From: Himantopus leucocephalus
Taxonomy: Eukaryota > Chordata > Aves > Charadriiformes > Recurvirostridae
NCBI GenBank assembly: GCA_003993805.1
Contig: RSEF01000031.1
Coordinates: forward strand, 51,052,543-51,116,542
Direction of reading: 5' to 3'
Length of the DNA: 64,000 nucleotides
Numbering within the stretch: position 1 is the stretch's first letter; every line of letters begins with the position of its first letter. Positions 33,001 to 41,350 of the stretch are shown here, piece after piece. The position numbers and the translations under genes are program-made. Below the pieces are notes generated by a model. It was not told the DNA's origin. It did not search any database and worked only from the letters and a program-made list of their open reading frames with translations.

Positions 33001-36000
33001 AGCAATCCCAAGCCACGTGGGCACTGTTTAGTGTGTCCAGGGAAGTATAGTCCAGTTTAGTATGTGAAGAGACCATCACAAAGCACCCTTATCTACAAGC
33101 ACAACAACACTTCAGAGAGGCCCTCTGCATACCCAAAAGATGCCTCCGGGCTGTGACAGAAAAGGGCTAAACCTGACATCTAATTTGCGAGTCAAACCTC
33201 TGAAATGAGACAACTCAAAGATTTAACAAAGGGACTGAACTCTGCCCTACTGTGTGTGTGTGTGTTAAGAAATCAAGTATTCTTTGTGCATTTCTGTTTA
33301 GCTTTTCAATGCCATTTTAAGCGTGTACCATTTCTACATCTTTTGAAGTCATAAGTTCTGCACTTAGGATGGAGAGGAGCTCACAGCACAGTGCAAATCA
33401 AAACTCTAATAAACCACATGCCAATTCGTGTAGGTTTTAGACTTTCCATGAAAACACTGAGTTCGATGAACCTTGGGTTGTGATACACCACAAAATACAT
33501 TTATGTCTGATCTGTGTGTTTCAGTAAACCAGTATGCAATAAGTATGCGTGACGGGCTTTTATTTTCAGTGTGCAGACTTTAAAACTTGCTGTTGGAAAA
33601 AGTGGAGTAAGCTTCAGTGAACTGTCAGTTTACTGGAAATGAAGCGAAAAAAAATAATCCATTCCTTGTGTTTTTCTAGTACCTTGCTCTTCCCTGTAAC
33701 CAGTTTCTGCCCAACAGCAACCCGTTTCAGATTTCTTTGTTCTAATAATTTTTGTACTACAGAGTGAGAATTCTTAAAAATGAACCTAATTTTAGCTAAG
33801 GATCCAGCAGAATGAGTCCAGTTTGGGTTTTGCTGGGTTTTTTTCCTAAACTAACAGTTACAATGCAATGCAATGGCAGAAAAACAGCATGATTCTTCAT
33901 GACCATAAACCAAGGATAATGGCAAGGCCACTAATATAGAGCAAGTGAAAAAAATAGACCACTGGCACTTCCAGTCCCTGGTTTTACTGGTCCCTTTTCA
34001 CCAGTGTTACCCATATAGTAGTTATGAAAAGCAGCATATTAATACCTTCACCTGAATTGGAACAGGAGGATGTTTTCAGCTTGGCAGTTTCTTCTTTTCT
34101 AAGATCTTTCCCCTCCTTGCTCACACTCGTAGTGTCCTGCGCTTTGCTTTCATCTTTCTCCTTATGCTCTTTTACATTCTTGGGCTTTTGGTGTAATGCC
34201 GCATGCTTCTGGCCTGCGGACTTGGGAGGCTCCCCCTGCACCGCGGCAGGCGCTGGGATTCCCAAAGGAGTCCGAGAGGTATATTTCTGTTGCTGGTCCT
34301 CGTAGATGCTACTGCTATTTTGACTGAAGCTGTCCACCGGCAGGTCTTGCGTCCCCTGCCCCTCAGTGGTGTTGGGGGAGCTGGAGCTGGTGGTTTGAGG
34401 AGTGTTGGAAGTGTGAGGGAGTGTGTGAGGCAGCAGCAGAGAAGCAGGAGTAGCAGCGGCTGGGGCCGGGGGAGGCGGCGGAGGGCCGGCAGCCGCCTTC
34501 TCCCTGGAGGCTGGCAAATGGCCACTGAATGATGGCTGGATTCGACTGGTCAGGTGAGATATCCTCTGCTTTTTGTTCACCAGAGGATCAATAAAATCAG
34601 AATTCAAAAGCCGTTTCTGTAGTAATAAAAAAAACCACTTTGAAAATCAGCAGAATTAAGTTTTGCTCCCATTCTGAAGGAGCATTTCTGAACAGGCAAT
34701 CGTTGAAAACACGTCTTTCTTATCTAAAAACTGCTGTCAAACAAGGAAGTACTGCAGCTAAATACATGGCTTATTTCATTCTTAGTTTCTAATCTTGTAG
34801 TTTAGCAAGTTGTTCTTCAAAACTACAGCTAAAGCTAAAGGGCTTTGGGAGAAATATGCTCTTTTCAGCAGCTCTATCAAAGGCTTCACCAAAATGAGGA
34901 GGTCAGGTCAGCATTGTTTAGGTACCAATTTCAGATCGGAGATACCAGGTTAAGAGTCAGCTTTTGCTGTCTCACAGCCATGCCATTTACTAAGGCAGCC
35001 CCAAGAAGCACACAGCAGTGTGCTTATCAGAGTGCAAGAAGTGCAAAGCTGATAAGAATAAGTAAAACCCCCAGTTTCACGACAGTTGTTGTTCCAGCTG
35101 ATCTCCAGCTGAAATGCTGGTTCACATCCTCTTCTCTAGCAAACACACACTGCTCACATGGACGAACAAGCAGCAGCTTGGACCAGAGTGGCAGGCACAG
35201 CTCTGTGCCACCCTGTTGAAATAAATGCAGATTCTGCATGTACAAAGGCAGGTCCCTGGGACCTGCACCTTTTCACCTTCTGACTGGAAGAAAGATAGGG
35301 AAAAACAAATGTGTGCCCTCCCCTCTTCTATTTAAATATAAATATCTCAGACTTTACATACTTCCCAGCTTATTGGTGTACACACACAAGCTCTCAAGTT
35401 CTTTCAGATTTCAACTGCATTTACTGAAATACAGTTTTAGTCACAGAAAGTATCAAAACTTTTCCTTAAAGTAATGCCTTTTATGCAGAGTTTTCCAAGC
35501 TTCTTCTAAAAGGGTTTCCATAGTCCTCTTGTACTGGTAAGAACACAGGACATAAGCATTTTACGTCTGAAAAGGCTGGGGGAAGGCAGACGTACTACCT
35601 GCTGATTCAGATCTGTCTTTTCACACCTGGGCTACCCTGAATCAAAATGGGTGCTTAAATGATGCCTATAGGAAAAAAAAAAAATTATTGCTCCAAGTGG
35701 ATCACTACTCTAATTTGTCCTTATTCTAGACTTTCCTAAGCTTTATACTTAAACAGTAGCACAAGGATGTTTGTGCATATTTTATGTATTATAACTACCA
35801 TATCACATGTAACAAAAATATATACATATCTTGTCTTTAGAAGACCTTCCTGCACACCAAGATAAACAAGTTACATGGCAATACAAAACAGTTTGGAGTA
35901 TTTAACCAGAAAGTACAGGGTTGTGTAACAATAATGGGTAACCAAGAAGTTCAGCAGGCAAGTTTAACCCTACAGGGGAGTCTAGGCTTCTGCAAGGTCA

Positions 36001-39000
36001 GCGTGCTATGGACGGACAGTTAGGATTTAGGCCACCGGGTTGGCTGTTCAAACAAAACAAGGGTGGCCTCTGTCAGAAATCTAGGTGTATTTACAAAATC
36101 CTGAACAGACAGGAATTGTTTATTTTTCTGAATATTTTAATAAACATTCTGAAATACAGAACACTAAATATAGCAGCCTTCAAGCTATGTGACCATAAGT
36201 TTTTTGCAGTCTCAACAATTGCAACCGTCTTTAAAAAATATAATAATCCAGGTAGAAATAAATGCTTCAATTTTTCATGTGTTAAAGATAATATTGATGC
36301 TTCACATCACAGCTTTTACACCAATATAAAATGTGATAAATCTTAAGACACTGTAAATAGCATGGAAAAAAAATAGAAAATACCTGAGAAGTTGATGGAG
36401 CATCTTTATTAGAAGTTACAGGAGATTCCAAATGGCTGGTGCTGGTGGCATTCTGAGACGACTTTAATTTTCTGTAAGGATGACCCAACATTTCAGGTTA
36501 CAAGGCAAAAACATCTACTTCGTAGTTCTTTCATCATAGGGAAGACAGACATTCATTTCCCAGAAAAAGTTTTTTAAATGGCTATTTTCCTTCCCCTAGA
36601 GACTGAACTTACCTAGAAAGTATTAACTCCAATGACTGCTTATCTGTTTCATTGTATCCAGGCCAATCTTTCTGAATTTCTTTAAATACATAATCCTTCA
36701 GAGTGTAAGAATTATCCTTTGGATTCAGGTTGGCTACCTACAGGCAGACATTTAAGAAAATAAATGTTCATTGTACCTAAATACAAACTACAGAAATAAG
36801 ATTGGTACTGCAAAGCTAAATCAAAGCTGCAAACGAAATCCATTTTTCCAGGTTTTTTAGATGTGAAGACCAAAGCAACTCTCATGTAATGAGCACCAGT
36901 TTTAAAAAATGTGGTCAATTTGGGATGTAGAAATTTGGATGGAAGAAAAATCTCAAACTCTTGCAAGCAAGTAGGAAACGAACTCTATGAAAACCTCTCT
37001 CTGCACCACATATATCTGGTTTCTTAATTTTAATACAGCATTGAGAATCAATGCCAAAACTTCAAATCGTCACGGCATGAAATATGTTGAGAGGCCTAGT
37101 TTTTTCTTTCTTTTACTTTTCTTTTCTAAGAACTGAAGAACACTATCTTCACATACAAGTTAAGATTTGTTCAACTTCAGGAGGATGGTTGCTGTTCTTT
37201 TGTTTTACATAGCTATACTGCGATGGTAGAGCACAGACTGTGCCTGGAACAATGCATGTTTTCCATCATCACATAAACGACCACAGTACGTCATCATTTG
37301 TCTTGACAAACAGAATTGCTTTCCTTTCGCAAGTGCCTGAGCCACAAGACACGATAGCTTTCTACTGAGCAGTCATACATGATAACCTAACTGGCACTGA
37401 ACTACTTCTTCTAGAATAAAGGTGAAGTATTCATCTATCCCATTAGTTTTAAGCTGTATTGAAGTTTCACTAACTGGGGGAAAAACTAACTGTACTCTTA
37501 GCTAACAAGTTATATTTTGAAAATAAGATTTAGTGCTAAAATGCTTAAGGAGACGTGCACAGGCCCAGATGCACTCTTCATTTTGCAGACAGAGGGTTCA
37601 TTACAGCAAACCATTGTCATGAGAAAGTCACGTGCATGCCTTGCTGTATACCTTTGAAAGTAAAACAGTTTCATCTCTTCCTTAAGAAAAACACAAAGCA
37701 TATTCGAAAAGTTAAAATGAACTAGTACAACCTTGAGACCATTGACACCTAAAGTGCTGGTTTAGACTTCATCACCTGACATCAGTTCAGAGAAAACCTC
37801 AAAGAAAAACAGCCTCCATCAATTTGCCTGATACAAAATGCTGAATAACTCATCAACACATCACCACCACGTTTTGCAGTTTTGCCTATTTTTTCCTCTA
37901 AAGCATGATAGATAAATACTGTTAGTTCACGTCTATGTGCATGTCTGTCTGTCCACAGCTTGAAAAAAGTTAGAAGTAACAAAGATAGCCAGGAAACAGT
38001 AACTCACTTGTTAAAAACAGAATTAAAAGCTGTATTCCAAGAAAAGCCAATGTGTGCATAGTAGATCTTAGCAAGTTCAGGCTGCTGATTTTAGATTCAT
38101 ACAAAAAACCAACATTATGAAGCTAAGAAAAACGCGAGCAAGGCTTTTCAGGGTGTAGTGCTTCTAACATGACCGTTTCTGCATGCAAACCAGTACCCTG
38201 GGGTAGCTGACATCAGATACAGGAAACAGACTCCAAGAAAGTCTCCGTAAACATTGTCAAGCATAATGGGACAGGAGAAAATTTTTGCACCTTTTATCCT
38301 CTAGGGAGCTGTGCTTTAGGAATTTTATAATCAACTTAAAGTATAAATCGACTACTTCAATTTGTATGTGAGAACATAGCTCTTGTTAAATTGTGTATGT
38401 CTTCAGGGTGAAAAAACCTACCACAGCACTGGGCAAACAAAGCAACATCACTTAACATATTCAAGGAATGAATATTTTAAAATTCAGTGTAGGATCAACC
38501 AAAGCTGTATAAATATTGAATTTTACTCAATGTAGTATGTTCCAAAACACTTTTTTTCCTAGATAAATAGGAAATATTCCTACTTTACATGTTAATACAT
38601 GTATAATTCAGCCACAGTCTATGGGTACATGGAGTACTTAAAAAGTAAGGGAGGAGCCACTGCATCTTACAATACTTTAAGAAGCCTTTTCTGATGCTGT
38701 TTTAGTAGGAAATTAACAAGACACTCTTCAACACACAGCTTAGAAGTTTCACCTATAACTTTATAGGCTTACCAGTAATTTTCAAGGATATGGTAAAGAA
38801 CTACAAGTAGAACTTAACTCAAAGGAGCACTGGAAAAGCTACTGAATAAAAACTGTTTTCAAGTAAGATAAAGGCACAATCCACATGATAGCAAAGAAAC
38901 ACTAAGCTCAAAATTGGACCACCACCTTTTTCATTTATGATTTGGTTGGAACAGCCTTCGCTGGATTGCAATTCTAACAGATCCCAAGAGAAGCCAAGTA

Positions 39001-39957
39001 CCATTTACAGGCCACCAACTATGTTCACATGAACTACTAACCTATGTGATTACCAAACTTCTCTCCTCACAAGAAATATTAAGTACTATGACAAACTATT
39101 TCACACAATCAAGAGAATGCATAGTCAGTTTCTCTCAATTAAGCAGTTAAGCAGTCCACGTAAAAGAGAGGAAAAAATAAGACACTAGTAGCAACAAAGC
39201 TAGAAATAGTTAATTATTGCCTGCCATTGTAGCAAAAAACCAAAAACGCTCCTCAAAAATTATTTAATATTTGGTTCCTTTCTTCATGTTGATTTGCAGT
39301 TTGGGGCTTCTGCATAAAGTTAATTGAAAGACTTAAACAGGCAGCATTACGTAAGTTGTATATTATTTTTTAATTTAAATACAGGAGTAGCACACCTCAA
39401 AATTATGATTAAAATAGCATGAGGGAAAAAATGTTGGCACAAGCCCCATGATCTCACCTGCTGAAGGATAGTTCCAAGGGAATTCTTGTCCTTTTGGTTG
39501 ACACTATCTTTCTGCAGGCGAGCAAGTAACTCTGGTTTCTTGTAACTCTTCAGTGCCAGTAAGTGAATCACCCTGTCCCGGTATGGTCGCTGAGAAACAG
39601 CATTGTGTGTGTGAACCCTCCGTATTACGTTTGCAGGGTTCATGGGTGTTGACCTCTTCCTCTCGGGCACAGCATCTAGAATGCTTTGTGGTGCTCTTCT
39701 GCCCTGCACTCTTTTTCCTAAAGGAAGGGGNNNNNNNNNNNNNNNNNNNNNNNNNNNNNNNNNNNNNNNNNNNNNNNNNNNNNNNNNNNNNNNNNNNNNN
39801 NNNNNNNNNNNNNNNNNNNNNNNNNNNNNNGGCGGCCCTGGTAGCTCTCCAGCGCCCGCAGCGCGGTCTCGGTCAGCTTGACGTGCAGCACCGTGACCCT
39901 GCGCGCCTCCCTCCCGCCGGACACGCCGTACCGCTCCCCTTCCCGCAGCTCCGCCAT
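26898..39957 (-). CDS. ELL2: RNA polymerase II elongation factor ELL2 (interrupted by a gap)
   Basis: Nine exons are visible on the - strand, in transcript order: 39957-39831 (cut by the gap), 39717-39458, 36737-36613, 36471-36384, 34616-34052, 31711-31642, 28336-28165, 27195-27151 and 27014-26898. All visible boundaries are GT-AG with matching phases. About 522 residues are present against about 640 in the human protein; the shortfall matches exons 2-4, absent at the 100-N gap. The N-terminal ELL domain is followed by a Pro/Ser-rich and Lys-rich middle and a C-terminal occludin-homology (ELL) domain of charged helices ([15 protein letters not shown]...). From the family: ELL2 suppresses pausing of RNA polymerase II in the super elongation complex with AFF1/4 and P-TEFb, and drives secretory immunoglobulin mRNA processing in plasma cells. 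The gene converges on RHOBTB3. Confidence 0.95.
27151..27195 (-). CDS. ELL2: ELL2 45-nt exon in the occludin-homology domain
   Basis: This 15-codon exon encodes [15 protein letters not shown] and is in phase 0 on both sides, so skipping it would keep the frame. The family has NVHEEVLQEYQKIKQ here. The acceptor is tttcttgaag and the donor is CAG|gtatgt. Confidence 0.93.
27196..28164 (-). other. ELL2 intron
   Basis: This is a 0.97 kb intron with no repeat or exon recognised. Confidence 0.7.
28165..28336 (-). CDS. ELL2: ELL2 exon: occludin-homology domain, first part
   Basis: The exon has 172 nt and runs phase 2 to phase 0. It encodes [40 protein letters not shown] and [17 protein letters not shown]. 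These are long charged helices typical of the occludin/ELL domain that binds AFF-family scaffolds in ELL proteins. The acceptor is ttccattag and the donor is CAG|gtaaag. Confidence 0.97.
28337..31641 (-). other. ELL2 intron
   Basis: This 3.3 kb intron is the longest ELL2 intron seen. It is AT-rich, and no CR1 or conserved exon was recognised on either strand. Confidence 0.7.
31642..31711 (-). CDS. ELL2: ELL2 exon: short acidic linker before the occludin-homology domain
   Basis: The exon has 70 nt and runs phase 1 to phase 2. It reads [20 protein letters not shown] and DYF(I). The family carries GVKEDCTAS at the same place and DYLIKY across the next junction. The acceptor is ttctgtag and the donor CAT|gtgagt is a perfect intronic consensus. 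Confidence 0.93.
31712..34051 (-). other. ELL2 intron
   Basis: This 2.3 kb intron contains short CA/TG dinucleotide runs near 32050-32062 and 33250-33264 and nothing else recognisable. Confidence 0.7.
34052..34616 (-). CDS. ELL2: ELL2 large exon: Pro-rich and Lys-rich middle region
   Basis: The exon has 565 nt, about 188 codons. It opens with [20 protein letters not shown] and contains a run of six prolines followed by Ala/Pro repeats. The conserved core is [20 protein letters not shown]. It closes with Lys/Glu-rich sequence ([16 protein letters not shown]). The region is largely disordered in the family and links the elongation-active N-terminus with the occludin-homology domain. Two in-frame donors are possible: TCAG|gtgaag (exon end 34052, used here) and GAAG|gtatta six bases on (34046), which would add Gly-Glu. 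The acceptor is tactacag. Confidence 0.94.
34617..36383 (-). other. ELL2 intron
   Basis: This is a 1.77 kb intron. No repeat or exon was recognised. Confidence 0.7.
36384..36471 (-). CDS. ELL2: ELL2 exon: Ser/Thr-rich linker
   Basis: The exon has 88 nt and runs phase 2 to phase 0. With the split Arg codon it reads [20 protein letters not shown] and [10 protein letters not shown]. The conserved start (RKL...SQNA) supports the call, while the rest is a fast-evolving Ser/Thr-rich linker. The acceptor is ccttacag and the donor is CAG|gtattt. Confidence 0.92.
36613..36737 (-). CDS. ELL2: ELL2 exon: [16 protein letters not shown] region
   Basis: The exon has 125 nt and runs phase 0 to phase 2. 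It encodes [20 protein letters not shown] and [20 protein letters not shown]. Human ELL2 has the same segment with few changes. The acceptor is gcctgtag and the donor is CTAG|gtaagt. The intron that follows is only 141 bp. Confidence 0.95.
36738..39457 (-). other. ELL2 intron
   Basis: This is a 2.7 kb AT-rich intron without recognisable elements. Confidence 0.7.
39458..39717 (-). CDS. ELL2: ELL2 exon (about the fifth): [14 protein letters not shown] region
   Basis: The exon has 260 nt. The acceptor is cccttccttt-ag|GAAAAA, only 13 bp from the gap, and the donor is CAGCAG|gtgaga. It encodes [40 protein letters not shown], then [20 protein letters not shown] and [15 protein letters not shown]. 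This is the strongly conserved middle of the ELL N-terminal domain. It enters in phase 1, so it cannot be spliced from the visible part of exon 1 without knowing the gap content. Confidence 0.96.
39731..39830. other. Assembly gap (100 N) inside ELL2
   Basis: There are exactly 100 N, a placeholder size. It begins 13 bp upstream of the acceptor of the exon at 39717 and ends inside exon 1. The real distance must be much larger, because exons 2-4 and at least three introns are missing. Confidence 0.98.
39831..39957 (-). CDS. ELL2: ELL2 exon 1, coding part, truncated by the gap
   Basis: The start ATG (39957-39955) has a strong context, AAG before it and G after it. The 42 visible codons include [20 protein letters not shown] and [15 protein letters not shown], which matches the N-terminus of ELL2, including the conserved [12 protein letters not shown] strand. 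The exon runs into the N gap, so its donor is not seen. It lies inside the CpG island. Confidence 0.92.
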
Positions 39958-39985
39958 CTTACGCCCCCCTCAGCTGCCGCCGCCG

Positions 39986-40009
39986 CTGCTGCTGCTGCTG
40001 CTGCTGCTG
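39986..40009 (-). repeat. (CAG)8 trinucleotide repeat in the ELL2 leader
   Basis: There are eight uninterrupted CTG units on +, read CAG on the ELL2 strand, followed towards the start codon by three CGG/GGC-like units. It lies 28 nt upstream of the ELL2 ATG. Confidence 0.9.
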
Positions 40010-40013
40010 CCCC

Positions 40014-40040
40014 CGGTCCCGGTCCCGGTCCCGGTCCCGG
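40014..40040. repeat. (GGTCCC)4 hexamer repeat
   Basis: There are four perfect GGTCCC units starting at 40015, directly beside the CAG repeat in the promoter/leader region. They contribute the Gly-Thr repeat of the uORF on the - strand. Confidence 0.9.
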
Positions 40041-40116
40041 CCGCGGCCCCGGCCCCGCCACCGGCCGCTCCGGCCATCCCGCCGGCGGCCCCGCCGCGCG
40101 CAGCCGCGTCCTGCCC

Positions 40117-40169
40117 ATTGGCCGGAGGGGCGGAGCCCCCGGTAGGGGCGGGGCCTGCGCCTGACGTCA
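40117..40169 (-). promoter_or_regulatory. ELL2: ELL2 proximal promoter: CRE, two GC boxes, CCAAT box
   Basis: In the direction of transcription (-) the order is the palindromic CRE TGACGTCA at 40169-40162, GC boxes at 40154-40145 (GGGGCGGGGC on +) and 40133-40127 (GGGGCGG on +), then CCAAT at 40121-40117. The spacing is that of a classical TATA-less promoter and suggests transcription starting near 40020-40060. The sites are seen directly; their use is inference. Confidence 0.6.
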
Positions 40170-41277
40170 CGGCGGGCCCGGGCGGGCAGTTCCTCACAGG
40201 CGGCGGCGGCGCCGCGGGCGGTGTGTTTGCGCGGGGACGGGGCGTGCGGCGGTGAGTGAGGGCCCCGCGCCGCCGGGGGCGGCCCCGAAGGTCTCCGGGG
40301 CCCGGCTGGCCGCCCACAAGCCGGCTCCCCGCCCGCCGGGGCCCGGGGCGGAGGACGGGCCGCGCCGCGCCGCGGGGAGAAACGAGTTCTGTGCCGACGT
40401 CGGGGAAGGGGCGGCCCTGCGCCTTCGGGACACATCGCCCCGTCGTGAGGGGCGTCGGTACCTCCGGGCGGTCTGCCGGCCGCACCTCCGGCACCGCCTT
40501 CCCCCCGATAAAAAGCACAGCGGCTTTCTCGTGTGGATCAAGGATAATGGGATGCGGCTGTAGAAAACTGCTCCGATTTATCGCCCGGTGGGTGACGGGG
40601 CTGCCCGACGGCGCTGGGCAGAGCGGCAGCGGTCCGGGCCGGCGCGGCCTCGGCCTTGGCGTGCGGGTCGGGCTGCAGGGTCCGCACCCCGTCAGCATCC
40701 TTCAAACCTCTTCCCTTTGACAGAATCCCCCTGCGTCTTCGCTCACCCCACGGTTTCCTAAAAAGAGGCAAGGCGGCAGCAGCCCTGTGCTCCGCAGGAG
40801 GAGCTGACGTGACAGAGCGATGGGTTTAACGCTGACCAAAATTACAGGCTGATAGTTCTGCTGACTGCAGGTTGCCATTTAAGTTACTTACATCCATGGA
40901 AAATATTTCATAGGCAGCTTAAAATAGTTTTACTTTCATTTTCCCTATGCCCAGTCTTACTCCTGTTCTACCAGACATCTCAGTCAGCTGGTACAAAAAA
41001 ACCCCTTGGCCAGTCTTTACAGGGTTAGGGCTTAAAAGCATGCTATTTAAAATGTATTAGCTATTATCTTCCAAAGCACGTTTTTCATGTCACAGATTCA
41101 AATCTTGTCCTTGCCTCCAGGACCGTGCCCATATGTGCCCTGGTCTGGTCTCCTGGCTGCCATGCTCAGATTATAATTTACTGTTTCAGTTTCTGTCTCC
41201 ACCAGTTTTATTCTTTTTCTCCACTAGTCGTTGGTCTTTCTGCTATACTGCCCTAGACCCAAATATCTTTCTGATAG

Positions 41278-41350
41278 ACACACACACATGTGTGTTTATC
41301 TCTATACACCCTCATATATGTATGCATGTATATGTACATACACACACACC
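41278..41350. repeat. Alternating CA/TG/TATG simple repeat
   Basis: Runs of CACACACATGTGTG, then TATGTATGCATGTATATGTA, then CACACACAC lie just upstream of the ELL2 CpG island. Alternating purine-pyrimidine sequence of this kind can adopt Z-DNA. Confidence 0.75.

Larger units (their letters stand above)
39970..40077 (-). other. Possible upstream ORF in the ELL2 leader (35 codons)
   Basis: An ATG at 40077-40075 in good context (GGG before, G after) opens 35 codons rich in Gly, Ala and Thr, with eight serines read from the CAG/AGC repeat. It ends in TGA 12 nt before the ELL2 start. If the mRNA starts upstream of 40077, the uORF could reduce ELL2 translation. From the CCAAT position the start may lie downstream, which would exclude it. 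Confidence 0.35.
39831..40800. promoter_or_regulatory. ELL2: CpG island covering the ELL2 promoter and exon 1
   Basis: This is very GC- and CpG-dense sequence next to the AT-rich intron and intergenic DNA; density falls off sharply near 40800. It contains the ELL2 start codon, GC boxes, an inverted CCAAT and a CRE. It extends about 0.7 kb beyond the presumed start of transcription, which is typical of a broad vertebrate promoter. No TATA box is evident on the - strand. Confidence 0.85.

Noticed and set aside
39959..40698. Long open frames through the ELL2 CpG island on both strands (up to 242 codons)
   Set aside because: These are GC-driven lack of stops in promoter DNA with repeat-encoded Gly-Thr, Gln or Ser runs. 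Only the short uORF starting at 40077 is kept as a possibility.
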